A stretch of 17,781 nt of DNA, from the NCBI GenBank assembly GCA_030731695.1, contig JANQTK010000171.1, positions 1 through 17,781 on the forward strand, read 5' to 3'. The notes under the pieces are model-generated. The model saw nothing but the letters and a program-made list of their open reading frames with translations. It searched no databases and was not told the DNA's origin. Positions within the stretch are counted from its first letter, which is position 1, and every line of letters begins with the position of its first letter. A program made the translations under genes and the position numbers. This DNA comes from Polaribacter sp. GTDB taxonomy: Bacteria; Bacteroidota; Bacteroidia; Flavobacteriales; Flavobacteriaceae. Positions 6,770 through 13,800 of the stretch are shown here, one piece after another.

Positions 6770-7252
6770 TTATAAAAATCGATTGTACCAACTTTCTTCC
6801 ATCGGAATTTCCCAATAATTTTCGAAGTCGAATTTCGTGTTTATCAAATTATCAAAAACAATACTTTTTCCTGTAACCGCTTTGCTTTTAACAAGTTGTT
6901 TAAAATCTTTCAACTCTTTGTATTGCACAAATTCGCCTTGCTTAAAACACACGTTCATTTTATCTAAAAGTAGCACGTCGTACTTTTCTTGTAATTCCAA
7001 AATAAAGGAAACAGATAGGTCAATATCCGAATTAGACAATTTTGAATCGGTATCATCAGCACAAAATATAATGAAACGATTGTATAAAAATTGATAAGAA
7101 GCTTTGAAATTTTCGTCTTCAGCTTTCCAATTTTCGATGAAATTTTGAATTAAATTTTCGATTTCTGCTGTTTCAGTATCATAAAATTTTCTGCTAGAAG
7201 GATAAATCCAAATTTTGGCATCTTCTGAAATTGATGGAAAATCTACAAACAT
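6770..7252 (-). CDS. conserved Bacteroidota protein of unknown function
   Basis: A 160-residue soluble protein starting MFVDFPSISEDAKIWIYPSS. Recognisable conserved stretches are YNRFIIFCADD, DKMNVCFKQGEFVQYKELKDF and WEIPMEESWYNRFL. I recall orthologues throughout Bacteroidota, sometimes named 'ABC transporter ATPase' only because of the adjacent gene; there is no Walker A or other nucleotide-binding motif. There is no signal peptide or membrane segment, so it is presumably cytoplasmic. The ATG at 7250-7252 is preferred over an in-frame TTG at 7271-7273 because that TTG lies inside a -7 promoter box. The 6-bp spacing to the ABC ATPase suggests a functional link. Confidence 0.8.
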   Translation of the reverse strand: MFVDFPSISEDAKIWIYPSSRKFYDTETAEIENLIQNFIENWKAEDENFKASYQFLYNRFIIFCADDTDSKLSNSDIDLSVSFILELQEKYDVLLLDKMNVCFKQGEFVQYKELKDFKQLVKSKAVTGKSIVFDNLINTKFDFENYWEIPMEESWYNRFL

Positions 7253-7270
7253 AATTGATAAAATAGTTTG

Positions 7271-7304
7271 CAAAGATACACAAAGAAAAACCGCAAAAAA
7301 ACAA
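7271..7304 (-). promoter_or_regulatory. Bacteroidota-type promoter for the 6770-7252 gene
   Basis: On the - strand TATCTTTG (7271-7278) fits the -7 consensus TAnnTTTG, 18 nt before the ATG. A TTG at 7302-7304 could be the -33 element at a 23-nt spacing, within the range known for Flavobacterium but long. It lies in the loop of the terminator of the preceding gene. Confidence 0.6.
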
Positions 7305-7320
7305 GTGATTTTTGCGGTTT
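7288..7320 (-). terminator. rho-independent-like terminator of the thioredoxin-fold gene
   Basis: Perfect 12-bp stem (AAACCGCAAAAA at 7288-7299 with TTTTTGCGGTTT at 7309-7320) and a 9-nt loop. Read on the - strand, it begins about 10 nt after the stop of the gene ending at 7331 and is followed by TTCTTTG, a modest T-rich tail. Confidence 0.75.
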
Positions 7321-7330
7321 GATCTCATTT

Positions 7331-7939
7331 TTATGATTGGATAAGAGTTGAATTGACGAGATTTACAAAATCCTCTTGTACATTTTTCCCTTTGTCTTTG
7401 TTGTACCAAACTTGCAAATCTTGTTTAAATTGAGCATCTAAACTGCCATTTTTTTCTTTGTAGTCATTGACCATTTTTGTGGCAAAACTAGGTCTTGGTC
7501 CCCAAGTATTCACTACATTTAGTTGGTTGTCAAGGACTATTAATTTTGGAATTGACCTCCCGTTATTGGTTAAAAAAAAGTCCATCAATTCTAAATTCTC
7601 ATCACGTAACACTAATTTTAATTGAATTTTGTCATTCAATTCAGCCAATTTATGGATGACAGGCAAATTCTGAGCAGCATCACCACACCAACTTTCTGTG
7701 ATTACTAACCAAGTTTGTGGCTCTTCTAATTTTTGAAATTCAGTGGCAATTTCATCATCAATTTCGATAGTTTTATCCAAACGTTTCATTCTTGCCTCAT
7801 TCAATAAACTATAATTTGTCAATTCTTCTGACTGCACAGGACCTGTAGATTTTCCTTCAGCCGTTAATTGATGCATTAAATTTCTATAATCTTGATACGA
7901 AATTGAATTTTTAAGGGCGTTTTCGATATTATTTTTCAT
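7331..7939 (-). CDS. thioredoxin-family protein with single active-site cysteine
   Basis: A 202-residue protein. Residues 75-140 form a thioredoxin-like core: WLVITESWCGDAAQNLPVI holds the active-site position Trp84-Cys85-Gly86-Asp87-Ala88, and SIPKLIVLD supplies the cis-proline (Pro131). The second cysteine of CxxC is Ala88, so it cannot be a classical dithiol oxidoreductase. Monothiol redox, thiol transfer or a non-redox role remains possible. No signal peptide is visible, so it is probably cytoplasmic. About 70 residues precede the core. It is a single-gene transcript with its own -7 box upstream and a hairpin terminator downstream. Confidence 0.85.
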   Translation of the reverse strand: MKNNIENALKNSISYQDYRNLMHQLTAEGKSTGPVQSEELTNYSLLNEARMKRLDKTIEIDDEIATEFQKLEEPQTWLVITESWCGDAAQNLPVIHKLAELNDKIQLKLVLRDENLELMDFFLTNNGRSIPKLIVLDNQLNVVNTWGPRPSFATKMVNDYKEKNGSLDAQFKQDLQVWYNKDKGKNVQEDFVNLVNSTLIQS

Positions 7940-7955
7940 GTTGTGTAATTTTATA

Positions 7956-7989
7956 CAAAGATACCTTTTATCAAGTTTGCTGAAAGCAA
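7956..7989 (-). promoter_or_regulatory. Bacteroidota-type promoter for the thioredoxin-fold gene
   Basis: TATCTTTG on the - strand (7956-7963) matches TAnnTTTG and lies 16 nt before the ATG (7937-7939). A TTG at 7987-7989 gives a 23-nt spacer. Confidence 0.6.
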
Positions 7990-8063
7990 CGCAAGTTACA
8001 TAGCAACAAAATCAAACAAATTTTTAGACGAAATAAATATGAATTCTTACACGAGTTTAAGTA

Positions 8064-9008
8064 TTACTTTTTTGCTAAGTTTTTCAACATTTCTGTGGTC
8101 ATGGAAGATAAATCAAATTGATGCTTCCAATTCCAATCATTTCTTGCCTCAGAATCATCAATAGATGATGGCCAACTATCCGCAATTTGTTGTCTTGAAT
8201 CTGGTTCATAATCGATTTTAAAATCAGGAATGTGTTTTTTAATTTCATCCGCAATTTCTTTGGGAGTAAAATCAATGGCTGATAAATTATAACTCGTTCT
8301 AATTTTGATATCAGTTGATTTTGCTTGCATTAATTGAATTGTTGCGTTAACAGCATCTTGCATATACATCATTGGTAAACGCGTGTTTTCACTTAAAAAA
8401 CAAGTGAATTTTTTCTCTTCAAGTGCTTTAAAATAAATGTCCACAGCATAATCTGTTGTGCCTCCTCCTGGTTTTGTTTTCCAAGAAATAATTCCAGGAT
8501 AACGCAAACTGCGCACATCTACGCCAAATTTTTGATGGTAATAATTACACCAAAATTCACCCGAAAGTTTGCTTATTCCGTAAACTGTAGAAGGCTCCAT
8601 AATTGTTTTTTGAGGCGTATTATTTTTAGGCGTTGTAGGTCCAAAAACAGCAATTGAACTTGGCCAATACACTTGTTGAATGTGTTTTTCTTTCGCTAAA
8701 TCTAGTACAGCTAGCAATGAATTCATGTTTAAATCCCATGCTTTTTGAGGAAATTTTTCAGCAGTTGCAGAAAGCATAGCAGCCAACAAATACACTTGAT
8801 TGATTTCGTGTTTTAGAATAACCTGTAAAATAGATTCTTTGTCAGTGGCATCTAAAACTTCAAAAGGCCCTGAAGCCATCATTTCTGTGGTTCCTTCTTT
8901 GATATCGGAAGCAATTACTTGCTGATTTCCATACAATTCACGTAATTTTTGAGTCAGTTCAGTACCTATTTGACCACTTGCCCCTAAAACTAAAATACGG
9001 TTTTCCAT
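8064..9008 (-). CDS. tdh: L-threonine 3-dehydrogenase, SDR/epimerase type
   Basis: A 314-residue extended SDR. The NAD-binding motif GASGQIG is at 9-15, WPSSIAVFG at 115-123 carries the active-site Ser, and Tyr143/Lys147 form YGISK. The segment YPGIISWKTKPGGGTTDYAV is the hallmark I associate with the epimerase-like threonine dehydrogenases found in Flavobacteriia and animals, unrelated to the zinc-dependent E. coli Tdh. It oxidises L-threonine to 2-amino-3-ketobutyrate with NAD+; the partner glycine C-acetyltransferase gene is not in the window. The start is set at the ATG 9006-9008: an in-frame TTG at 9036-9038 coincides with the -7 box TACCTTTG. The gene is transcribed alone, divergent from the lipoprotein gene. 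Confidence 0.88.
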   Translation of the reverse strand: MENRILVLGASGQIGTELTQKLRELYGNQQVIASDIKEGTTEMMASGPFEVLDATDKESILQVILKHEINQVYLLAAMLSATAEKFPQKAWDLNMNSLLAVLDLAKEKHIQQVYWPSSIAVFGPTTPKNNTPQKTIMEPSTVYGISKLSGEFWCNYYHQKFGVDVRSLRYPGIISWKTKPGGGTTDYAVDIYFKALEEKKFTCFLSENTRLPMMYMQDAVNATIQLMQAKSTDIKIRTSYNLSAIDFTPKEIADEIKKHIPDFKIDYEPDSRQQIADSWPSSIDDSEARNDWNWKHQFDLSSMTTEMLKNLAKK

Positions 9009-9035
9009 TGAAATAAAATCAATTATTATGCGAAA

Positions 9036-9043
9036 CAAAGGTA
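9036..9043 (-). promoter_or_regulatory. -7 promoter element of the threonine dehydrogenase gene
   Basis: TACCTTTG on the - strand fits TAnnTTTG, 27 nt before the chosen ATG. No clear TTTG -33 box is seen at the usual distance, so the promoter call rests on the -7 box alone. Confidence 0.5.
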
Positions 9044-9139
9044 CTTAATTTTATTATTCGTAAATAAAACGACTTAAAATAATTAATTATTTATGAATTT
9101 CATTTTATGAATTTTCAAACACAATCGCACAATTAAAAT

Positions 9140-9766
9140 ATGTATTTTTACGACGTTAATTTTTATTCGGTGAGATATTTCCTTCTTTTTTCAATTTTCT
9201 TTATAATTTCCTGTAATAAAACACCCCAAAAAAAGGAGATTGATACTTCAGCAATTGCTGAAATGCGTGTTGTTTTGCAACATCCTGATTCTGAAAATGT
9301 ATTGCCACTTTTTCAGCCTGAGATTGATATTTGGGCTGAATATGGAACTTTAAAAAGTTTTCTAGGGCGTTTTAAAAAGGCCTCTCCAAAAGAAGTTTTG
9401 AGTAATTCAGTAGAGCTGAGAGACCTCGTAAAAGCCATGAAAGAAAGTGTTAAGCCTGAAATATTTAACAATCCTTCGTTTGAAACAAGAGTAAATATTA
9501 TGTACAATGAATCGTTACGTTTGGCAGATATGAATACAATTCCAGCAATTACTGCGAAAGAAGTAAACACTCAAATTGATAAAATTTTGGAAGCATTTGG
9601 AGCCATAAATGCTAAAATTAATACAACTTTTTCTAAGAAAAAATTTGAGGACGAAATTACCATTGATGTTAGTTTGATTGGCTTAGACACCACAAAAATT
9701 GATACCATTTCAAAAAATAGTATTTTGAAAAAAATGGATGAAAAGGCTAAAAAAAGAGGAAATTGA
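9140..9766 (+). CDS. putative lipoprotein of unknown function
   Basis: A protein of up to 208 residues. A hydrophobic segment (YFLLFSIFFIISC, residues 13-25) ends in a lipobox-like IISC at Cys25, so lipid attachment and a membrane or periplasmic location are likely. The mature part is helical and charged, with no motif I recognise. An in-frame GTG at 9170 would give a more standard signal peptide (MRYFLLFSIFFIISC). A TATTTTTAC stretch at about 9144 could be a weak -7 box, which would also favour the GTG; the start is therefore uncertain. It overlaps the next gene by one base (TGATG), so the two are probably coupled. Confidence 0.72.
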   Translation: MYFYDVNFYSVRYFLLFSIFFIISCNKTPQKKEIDTSAIAEMRVVLQHPDSENVLPLFQPEIDIWAEYGTLKSFLGRFKKASPKEVLSNSVELRDLVKAMKESVKPEIFNNPSFETRVNIMYNESLRLADMNTIPAITAKEVNTQIDKILEAFGAINAKINTTFSKKKFEDEITIDVSLIGLDTTKIDTISKNSILKKMDEKAKKRGN

Positions 9767-10284
9767 TGAAGAAAAATATTTTGATTTTGTTTTCGATTCT
9801 TTTAATCTTTTTTTATGATAATAAACCTATTTATATATCATTAAAAGAAAAAGAGCAACAAAAACTACTGATTGAATCTTTTTTAAATGATTGGCATTTG
9901 GCAGCTTCTCAAGCAAATTATGCGAATTATTTTAATAAAATGGCTGAGAATTCGGTTTTTATAGGCACAGATGCATCAGAAATTTGGTCAAAAAGTCAAT
10001 TTGAAAATTACAGCAAACCTCATTTTGATAAAGGAAAAGCTTGGGATTTTAAAGCGTTAGAAAGAAATATTTATTTGAATGATGCTGGAAATTTTGCTTG
10101 GTTTGATGAAAACTTACAAACCAACAGAGGTACTTTTAGAGGTTCAGGAGTTTTGGAAAAAATGAATAAAAAATGGACGTTGCATCACTATGTGTTGTCA
10201 GTGCCAATTCCGAATGATGATATGAAAGAAGTTGTAAAAATTACCCGTAAAAACGATTCTATTTTTCAGCTAAAATTCAAATAA
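9766..10284 (+). CDS. NTF2-like/SnoaL-like (DUF4440-type) domain protein, probably exported or membrane-anchored
   Basis: A 172-residue protein. A short hydrophobic N-terminus (ILILFSILLIFFY, about 4-17) is followed by a domain with the NTF2-like pattern: an early helix (LLIESFLNDWHLAASQAN), a FIGTDASEIW strand, an AWFDENLQT strand and a GSGVLEKMNKKWTLHHYV hairpin. The fold is used by many enzymes and binding proteins, so no substrate can be named. No lipobox Cys is present: the expected site reads FFYD, with Tyr encoded by TAT. The ATG at 9766 overlaps the upstream stop by one base. It converges on recX with a single base between the stop codons. Confidence 0.72.
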   Translation: MKKNILILFSILLIFFYDNKPIYISLKEKEQQKLLIESFLNDWHLAASQANYANYFNKMAENSVFIGTDASEIWSKSQFENYSKPHFDKGKAWDFKALERNIYLNDAGNFAWFDENLQTNRGTFRGSGVLEKMNKKWTLHHYVLSVPIPNDDMKEVVKITRKNDSIFQLKFK

Positions 10285-10285
10285 C

Positions 10286-10759
10286 TCATGATAAAACATC
10301 ATCTACTGTTTTAAAAATTAAATCAGATTCAAAGCCTTTTCTAAGGAGAAAATCAATCAATTTTTTTTTGCGTTTGTAAGGATTTGATTCTGAAATGACA
10401 TTGTTTCTGTTTTCTGTGATTTTGTAAATGGTGTTTATATACTCTTTTTCATCAATTTCTTTCAGCGCGGTTTTGATATTGTAAGAAGAAATATCTCTCA
10501 TTTTCAGTTCGTTTACAATGCGATTTTTTCCCCAATGTTTAATTCGGAATTTTCCTCGAGCAAAACTTTTCGCAAAGCGTTCTTCGTTCAAAAAATTGTC
10601 TTTCATCAAATTTAACAAAATCATTTCTCGTGCTTCAGGAATCAAATTATAAGACTTGATTTTTTCTTCAACTTCTTTATGACATCGATCTTGATACACA
10701 CAATATTGTGCTATTTTTTGTTGGATTTCGTGAACGGTATAACTTTTTTTCGGATTCAT
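10286..10759 (-). CDS. recX: RecX-family regulatory protein
   Basis: A 157-residue helical protein matching RecX. The segments YCVYQDRCHKEVEEKI (19-34), DNFLNEERFAKSFARGKFRI (54-73) and WGKNRIVNELKMRDIS (76-91) are characteristic. The known role of RecX is to bind RecA filaments and limit or modulate recombination and the SOS response. recA is not in the window, so there is no operon link. A -7 box (TACTTTTG) ends only 4 nt before the ATG, which implies a nearly leaderless message. No alternative Met occurs before residue 46, so the start is secure. Confidence 0.87.
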   Translation of the reverse strand: MNPKKSYTVHEIQQKIAQYCVYQDRCHKEVEEKIKSYNLIPEAREMILLNLMKDNFLNEERFAKSFARGKFRIKHWGKNRIVNELKMRDISSYNIKTALKEIDEKEYINTIYKITENRNNVISESNPYKRKKKLIDFLLRKGFESDLIFKTVDDVLS

Positions 10760-10763
10760 AATT

Positions 10764-10771
10764 CAAAAGTA
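10764..10771 (-). promoter_or_regulatory. -7 promoter element of recX
   Basis: TACTTTTG on the - strand fits TAnnTTTG and sits 4 nt upstream of the recX ATG. No convincing -33 box is found; the region upstream runs directly into a palindromic repeat. Confidence 0.5.
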
Positions 10772-10791
10772 CAAAATCAAAGGACTTAAAT

Positions 10792-10818
10792 CCTGCAAGG
10801 TTTATAAAACCTTGTAGG
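10792..10818. repeat. palindromic intergenic repeat (copy 2)
   Basis: Symmetric about T10805: CCTGCAAGGTTTA / T / AAAACCTTGTAGG, with one G-T pair and one central A-A mismatch. Same family and orientation as the copy at 1970-2002, including the shared trailing GTCTAAA. It is inverted relative to the copy at 10842-10870. Confidence 0.85.
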
Positions 10819-10830
10819 TCTAAATTGTAA

Positions 10831-10870
10831 ATAAATAAAAAACCTACAAGGTTTTTAAAACCTTGCAGGT
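10831..10870 (-). terminator. palindromic repeat (copy 3, inverted) acting as RND-operon terminator
   Basis: The palindrome at 10842-10870 is symmetric about 10856, with 14-nt arms and one A/C mismatch. On the - strand it reads ACCTGCAAGG, T/A loop, CCTTGTAGGT, immediately followed by TTTTT and an AT-rich tail (10831-10841). It lies about 20 nt past the RND pump stop, so a stem plus T-run is exactly where a terminator is expected. Copy 2 lies 23 nt further on in the opposite orientation, so the two could also pair with each other. Confidence 0.7.
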
Positions 10871-10891
10871 AAATTTAAAAATAACTTTTTA

Positions 10892-13800
10892 TCAATCTAA
10901 AACTTCAATAGTTTCACCACTGAATTTTTGGTGTAACCACATTTTAAAACGTGTGATTAAGTAGAATAAAATAGGAACTACAATCAATGTTAAGAATGTT
11001 GCTACAAACAAACCGTAAATTACAGCCCAAGCCAAAGGTCCCCAAAAAATTACATTATCTCCACCCATGTAAATATTGGCATCAAACTCACTAAATAATG
11101 AGAAAAAGTTGATATTCAAACCAATAGCCAATGGAATTAATCCTAAAATGGTGGTAATTGCGGTTAATAAAACAGGACGTAAACGTGCTTTTCCTGCTTT
11201 GATGATGGCATCTAGTAACAATTCTTTTGGTAAATATTTTTGATCATCTAAACCAAATTCTTCTTTTTTACGATCAATCAGCAGTTGCATATAATCTAGC
11301 AAAACAACACCATTATTCACTACAATTCCTGCAAGAGCAATAATCCCCATCATAGTCATCATAATTACAAACGAACTTCCTGAAATAACAATTCCGCCAA
11401 AAACACCAATAAAACTTAAGAAAATAGCAATCATAATGATGGCAGGTTTTGAAACTGAATTGAATTGGAAAATCAAGATAAAGAAAATCAATGCCAATCC
11501 TTTAAAAAATGCTCCAATTAAAAACGCTTGTTGTTTGTTTTGTTCCTCTAATTGACCTGTGTAATCTACTTTTATTGATGGAGGCAAATCAGAAAAACTT
11601 TTCATTTCTTCTTTAATTTGATTTACAACAGCTGCAGCATCAACATAACCTGGTGCCAATTGCGAATACACTGTTACAACACGTTTGGTGTCTCTGTGTT
11701 TAATGGCGCTAAATCCAGAGCTATTACTTTGTGTTGCAATCGAAGAAACAGGAATGGTTTTTATTTGACCAGAAGCCATATCTCTAAAGGTAATTTTCTG
11801 TTCAAAAATGGCGCTTTTGTTATATCTGATGTCTTCATTAAAACGAACATTGATATCATAATCATCACCATCTTCTTTATAAATTCCTGCTTTTGCACCA
11901 AAAATTGCGCTTCTTAATTGCTGTCCAACTTGACTTGTAGAAACACCCAATTCTCCTGCTTTTTCCCTGTCAACAATTACCTTCATAGAAGGCTTGTCTT
12001 TGTTTACATCAATTTTAATTTCATCAACACCAGGAACATTTCTGCTATTGATATATGCACGCATTTTTTCGGCAGTTGCAATCAATTCATCATAATTATT
12101 TCCCTCCAATTCAATGTTGATAGGAGCTCCAGTTGGTGGTCCATTGGCATCTTTTTCTACAGAAATCAACACTCCAGGGTAAATTCCTGTCAATGCTTTT
12201 TGCACTTTTTGACGCAATTCTTCACTATCTAAACCACGTCTGTATTTGTATTGACGCATGGAAGCTGTAATTTTTCCTTTGTGAGGCATTTCAGCAGCAG
12301 AACCACCATCAGTTTGAGGATTTCCAGCACCTTCACCCACTTGTGAAACTGAACTTTCTACCATAAAATTGATGCCTTCATCCATATATAAATCTTGATT
12401 TAAGACGCTGTACACTTTTTGTTCAATTTCTTTAGTGATTTTATTTGTTTCGTCAATATCAGTTCCTTGGGGATATTCAATATATACCACAACTTGGTTT
12501 GGTTTGTTGTCAGGGAAAAATTCAATTTTTGTTCTTTGAGAGGCAACTGAAGCACCAAAACCACCAAAAGCTATAAATAAAAGTAAAAAAGTTCCGATAG
12601 TAATTGCAATTGGGAACCATCTTTTTAAGGAGGTTTTCAAGCTTTTTTCATAAAAATTTTCTAACCAAACTAAAGTGTTTTCTTGAAAATAATTGGCCCA
12701 TTTACGTAACCAAATTCGATATACCCATAACATAATTGCCGTGAAAACCATCACAGAACCTAAACCTCTATAAGCGCCTCCAAAAATTAAAATAATCAAA
12801 CCAAATCCACCTACAATAGAGGTAATTGAGATGATTCTTTTCAGTGGCATATTTTTGTCTTCAATGGTCATTAATTGAGAAACCAACACTGAATTGAAGA
12901 AAATAGCTACCACCAAAGACGAGCCTAAAACTACAGAAAGTGTAATTGGAAAGTAAATCATGAATTGACCAAATAAACCAGGCCATAATCCTAAAGGAAC
13001 AAACGCAGCAACTGTGGTTACTGTAGAAATGATGATTGGATACGCAATTTCGCCAATTCCTTTTTTGGCAGCTTCCACTCTAGATAAGCCTTCTTCATCC
13101 ATCAAACGATATACGTTTTCGACGACAACAATTCCGTTATCAACGAGCATTCCAAGTCCCATAATCAATCCAAAAAGAATCATCGTATTTAATGTATAGC
13201 CCATTGCTCCTAAAATCATCAAGGACATAAACATAGACATTGGAATGGCAAAACCTACAAAAAGAGCGTTTTTGAATCCTAAAAAGAACATTAAAACTCC
13301 CACAACCAAAATAATTCCGAAGATGATATTGTTTACTAAATCATCTACTTGACCAATTGTTTTGTCGGACAAATCGTTGGTAATACTAACCTCTAAGTTT
13401 TTAGGAAAATAATTTTCTTTGGCATTTGCAACAATCACTTTTATTTGCTCAGCAGCACCAATCATGTTTTTTCCTGCGCGTTTTTTAACATCTAACATTA
13501 CTACAGGTTTTCCATCTTTTCTGGCAAACGTAGTTTTATCTTTTTCTTTGAAACGAACTGTGGCAATATCTCTTAGATAAATGGAATTTCCTTTTTCTGT
13601 TTTTACAACGAAATTTTCTAGGTCAGATGGTTTGTCAATTTCGCCTAAAATTCTAATAGTTCTTCTTTGACCACTTGCAATTAAATTTCCTGCGGAAGAG
13701 GTTACATTTCCATTATTGATGGCCGTTATGATGTCGTTAAAACTCACCTGAGTTGCCATCATTTTATAAATATCAACTGCAATTTCAACTTCTTTTTCTT

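Noticed and set aside
7253..7273. TTG start at 7271-7273 for the gene downstream of the ABC ATPase's partner promoter
   Set aside because: The TTG is part of the -7 box TATCTTTG; the conserved N-terminus begins at the ATG at 7250-7252.
9009..9038. Ten-residue N-terminal extension of threonine dehydrogenase from a TTG at 9036-9038
   Set aside because: It coincides with the -7 box TACCTTTG, and the Rossmann strand starts directly after the ATG at 9006-9008.
10780..10890. CRISPR-like repeat pair
   Set aside because: Only two copies, in opposite orientation, palindromic, with no regular spacers or cas genes nearby.
11618..12232. Open frames on the + strand within the RND gene, and similar antisense frames elsewhere (for example 3803-4158, 14705-15082)
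   Set aside because: They lie wholly inside strongly supported genes, have low-complexity composition and match no family.
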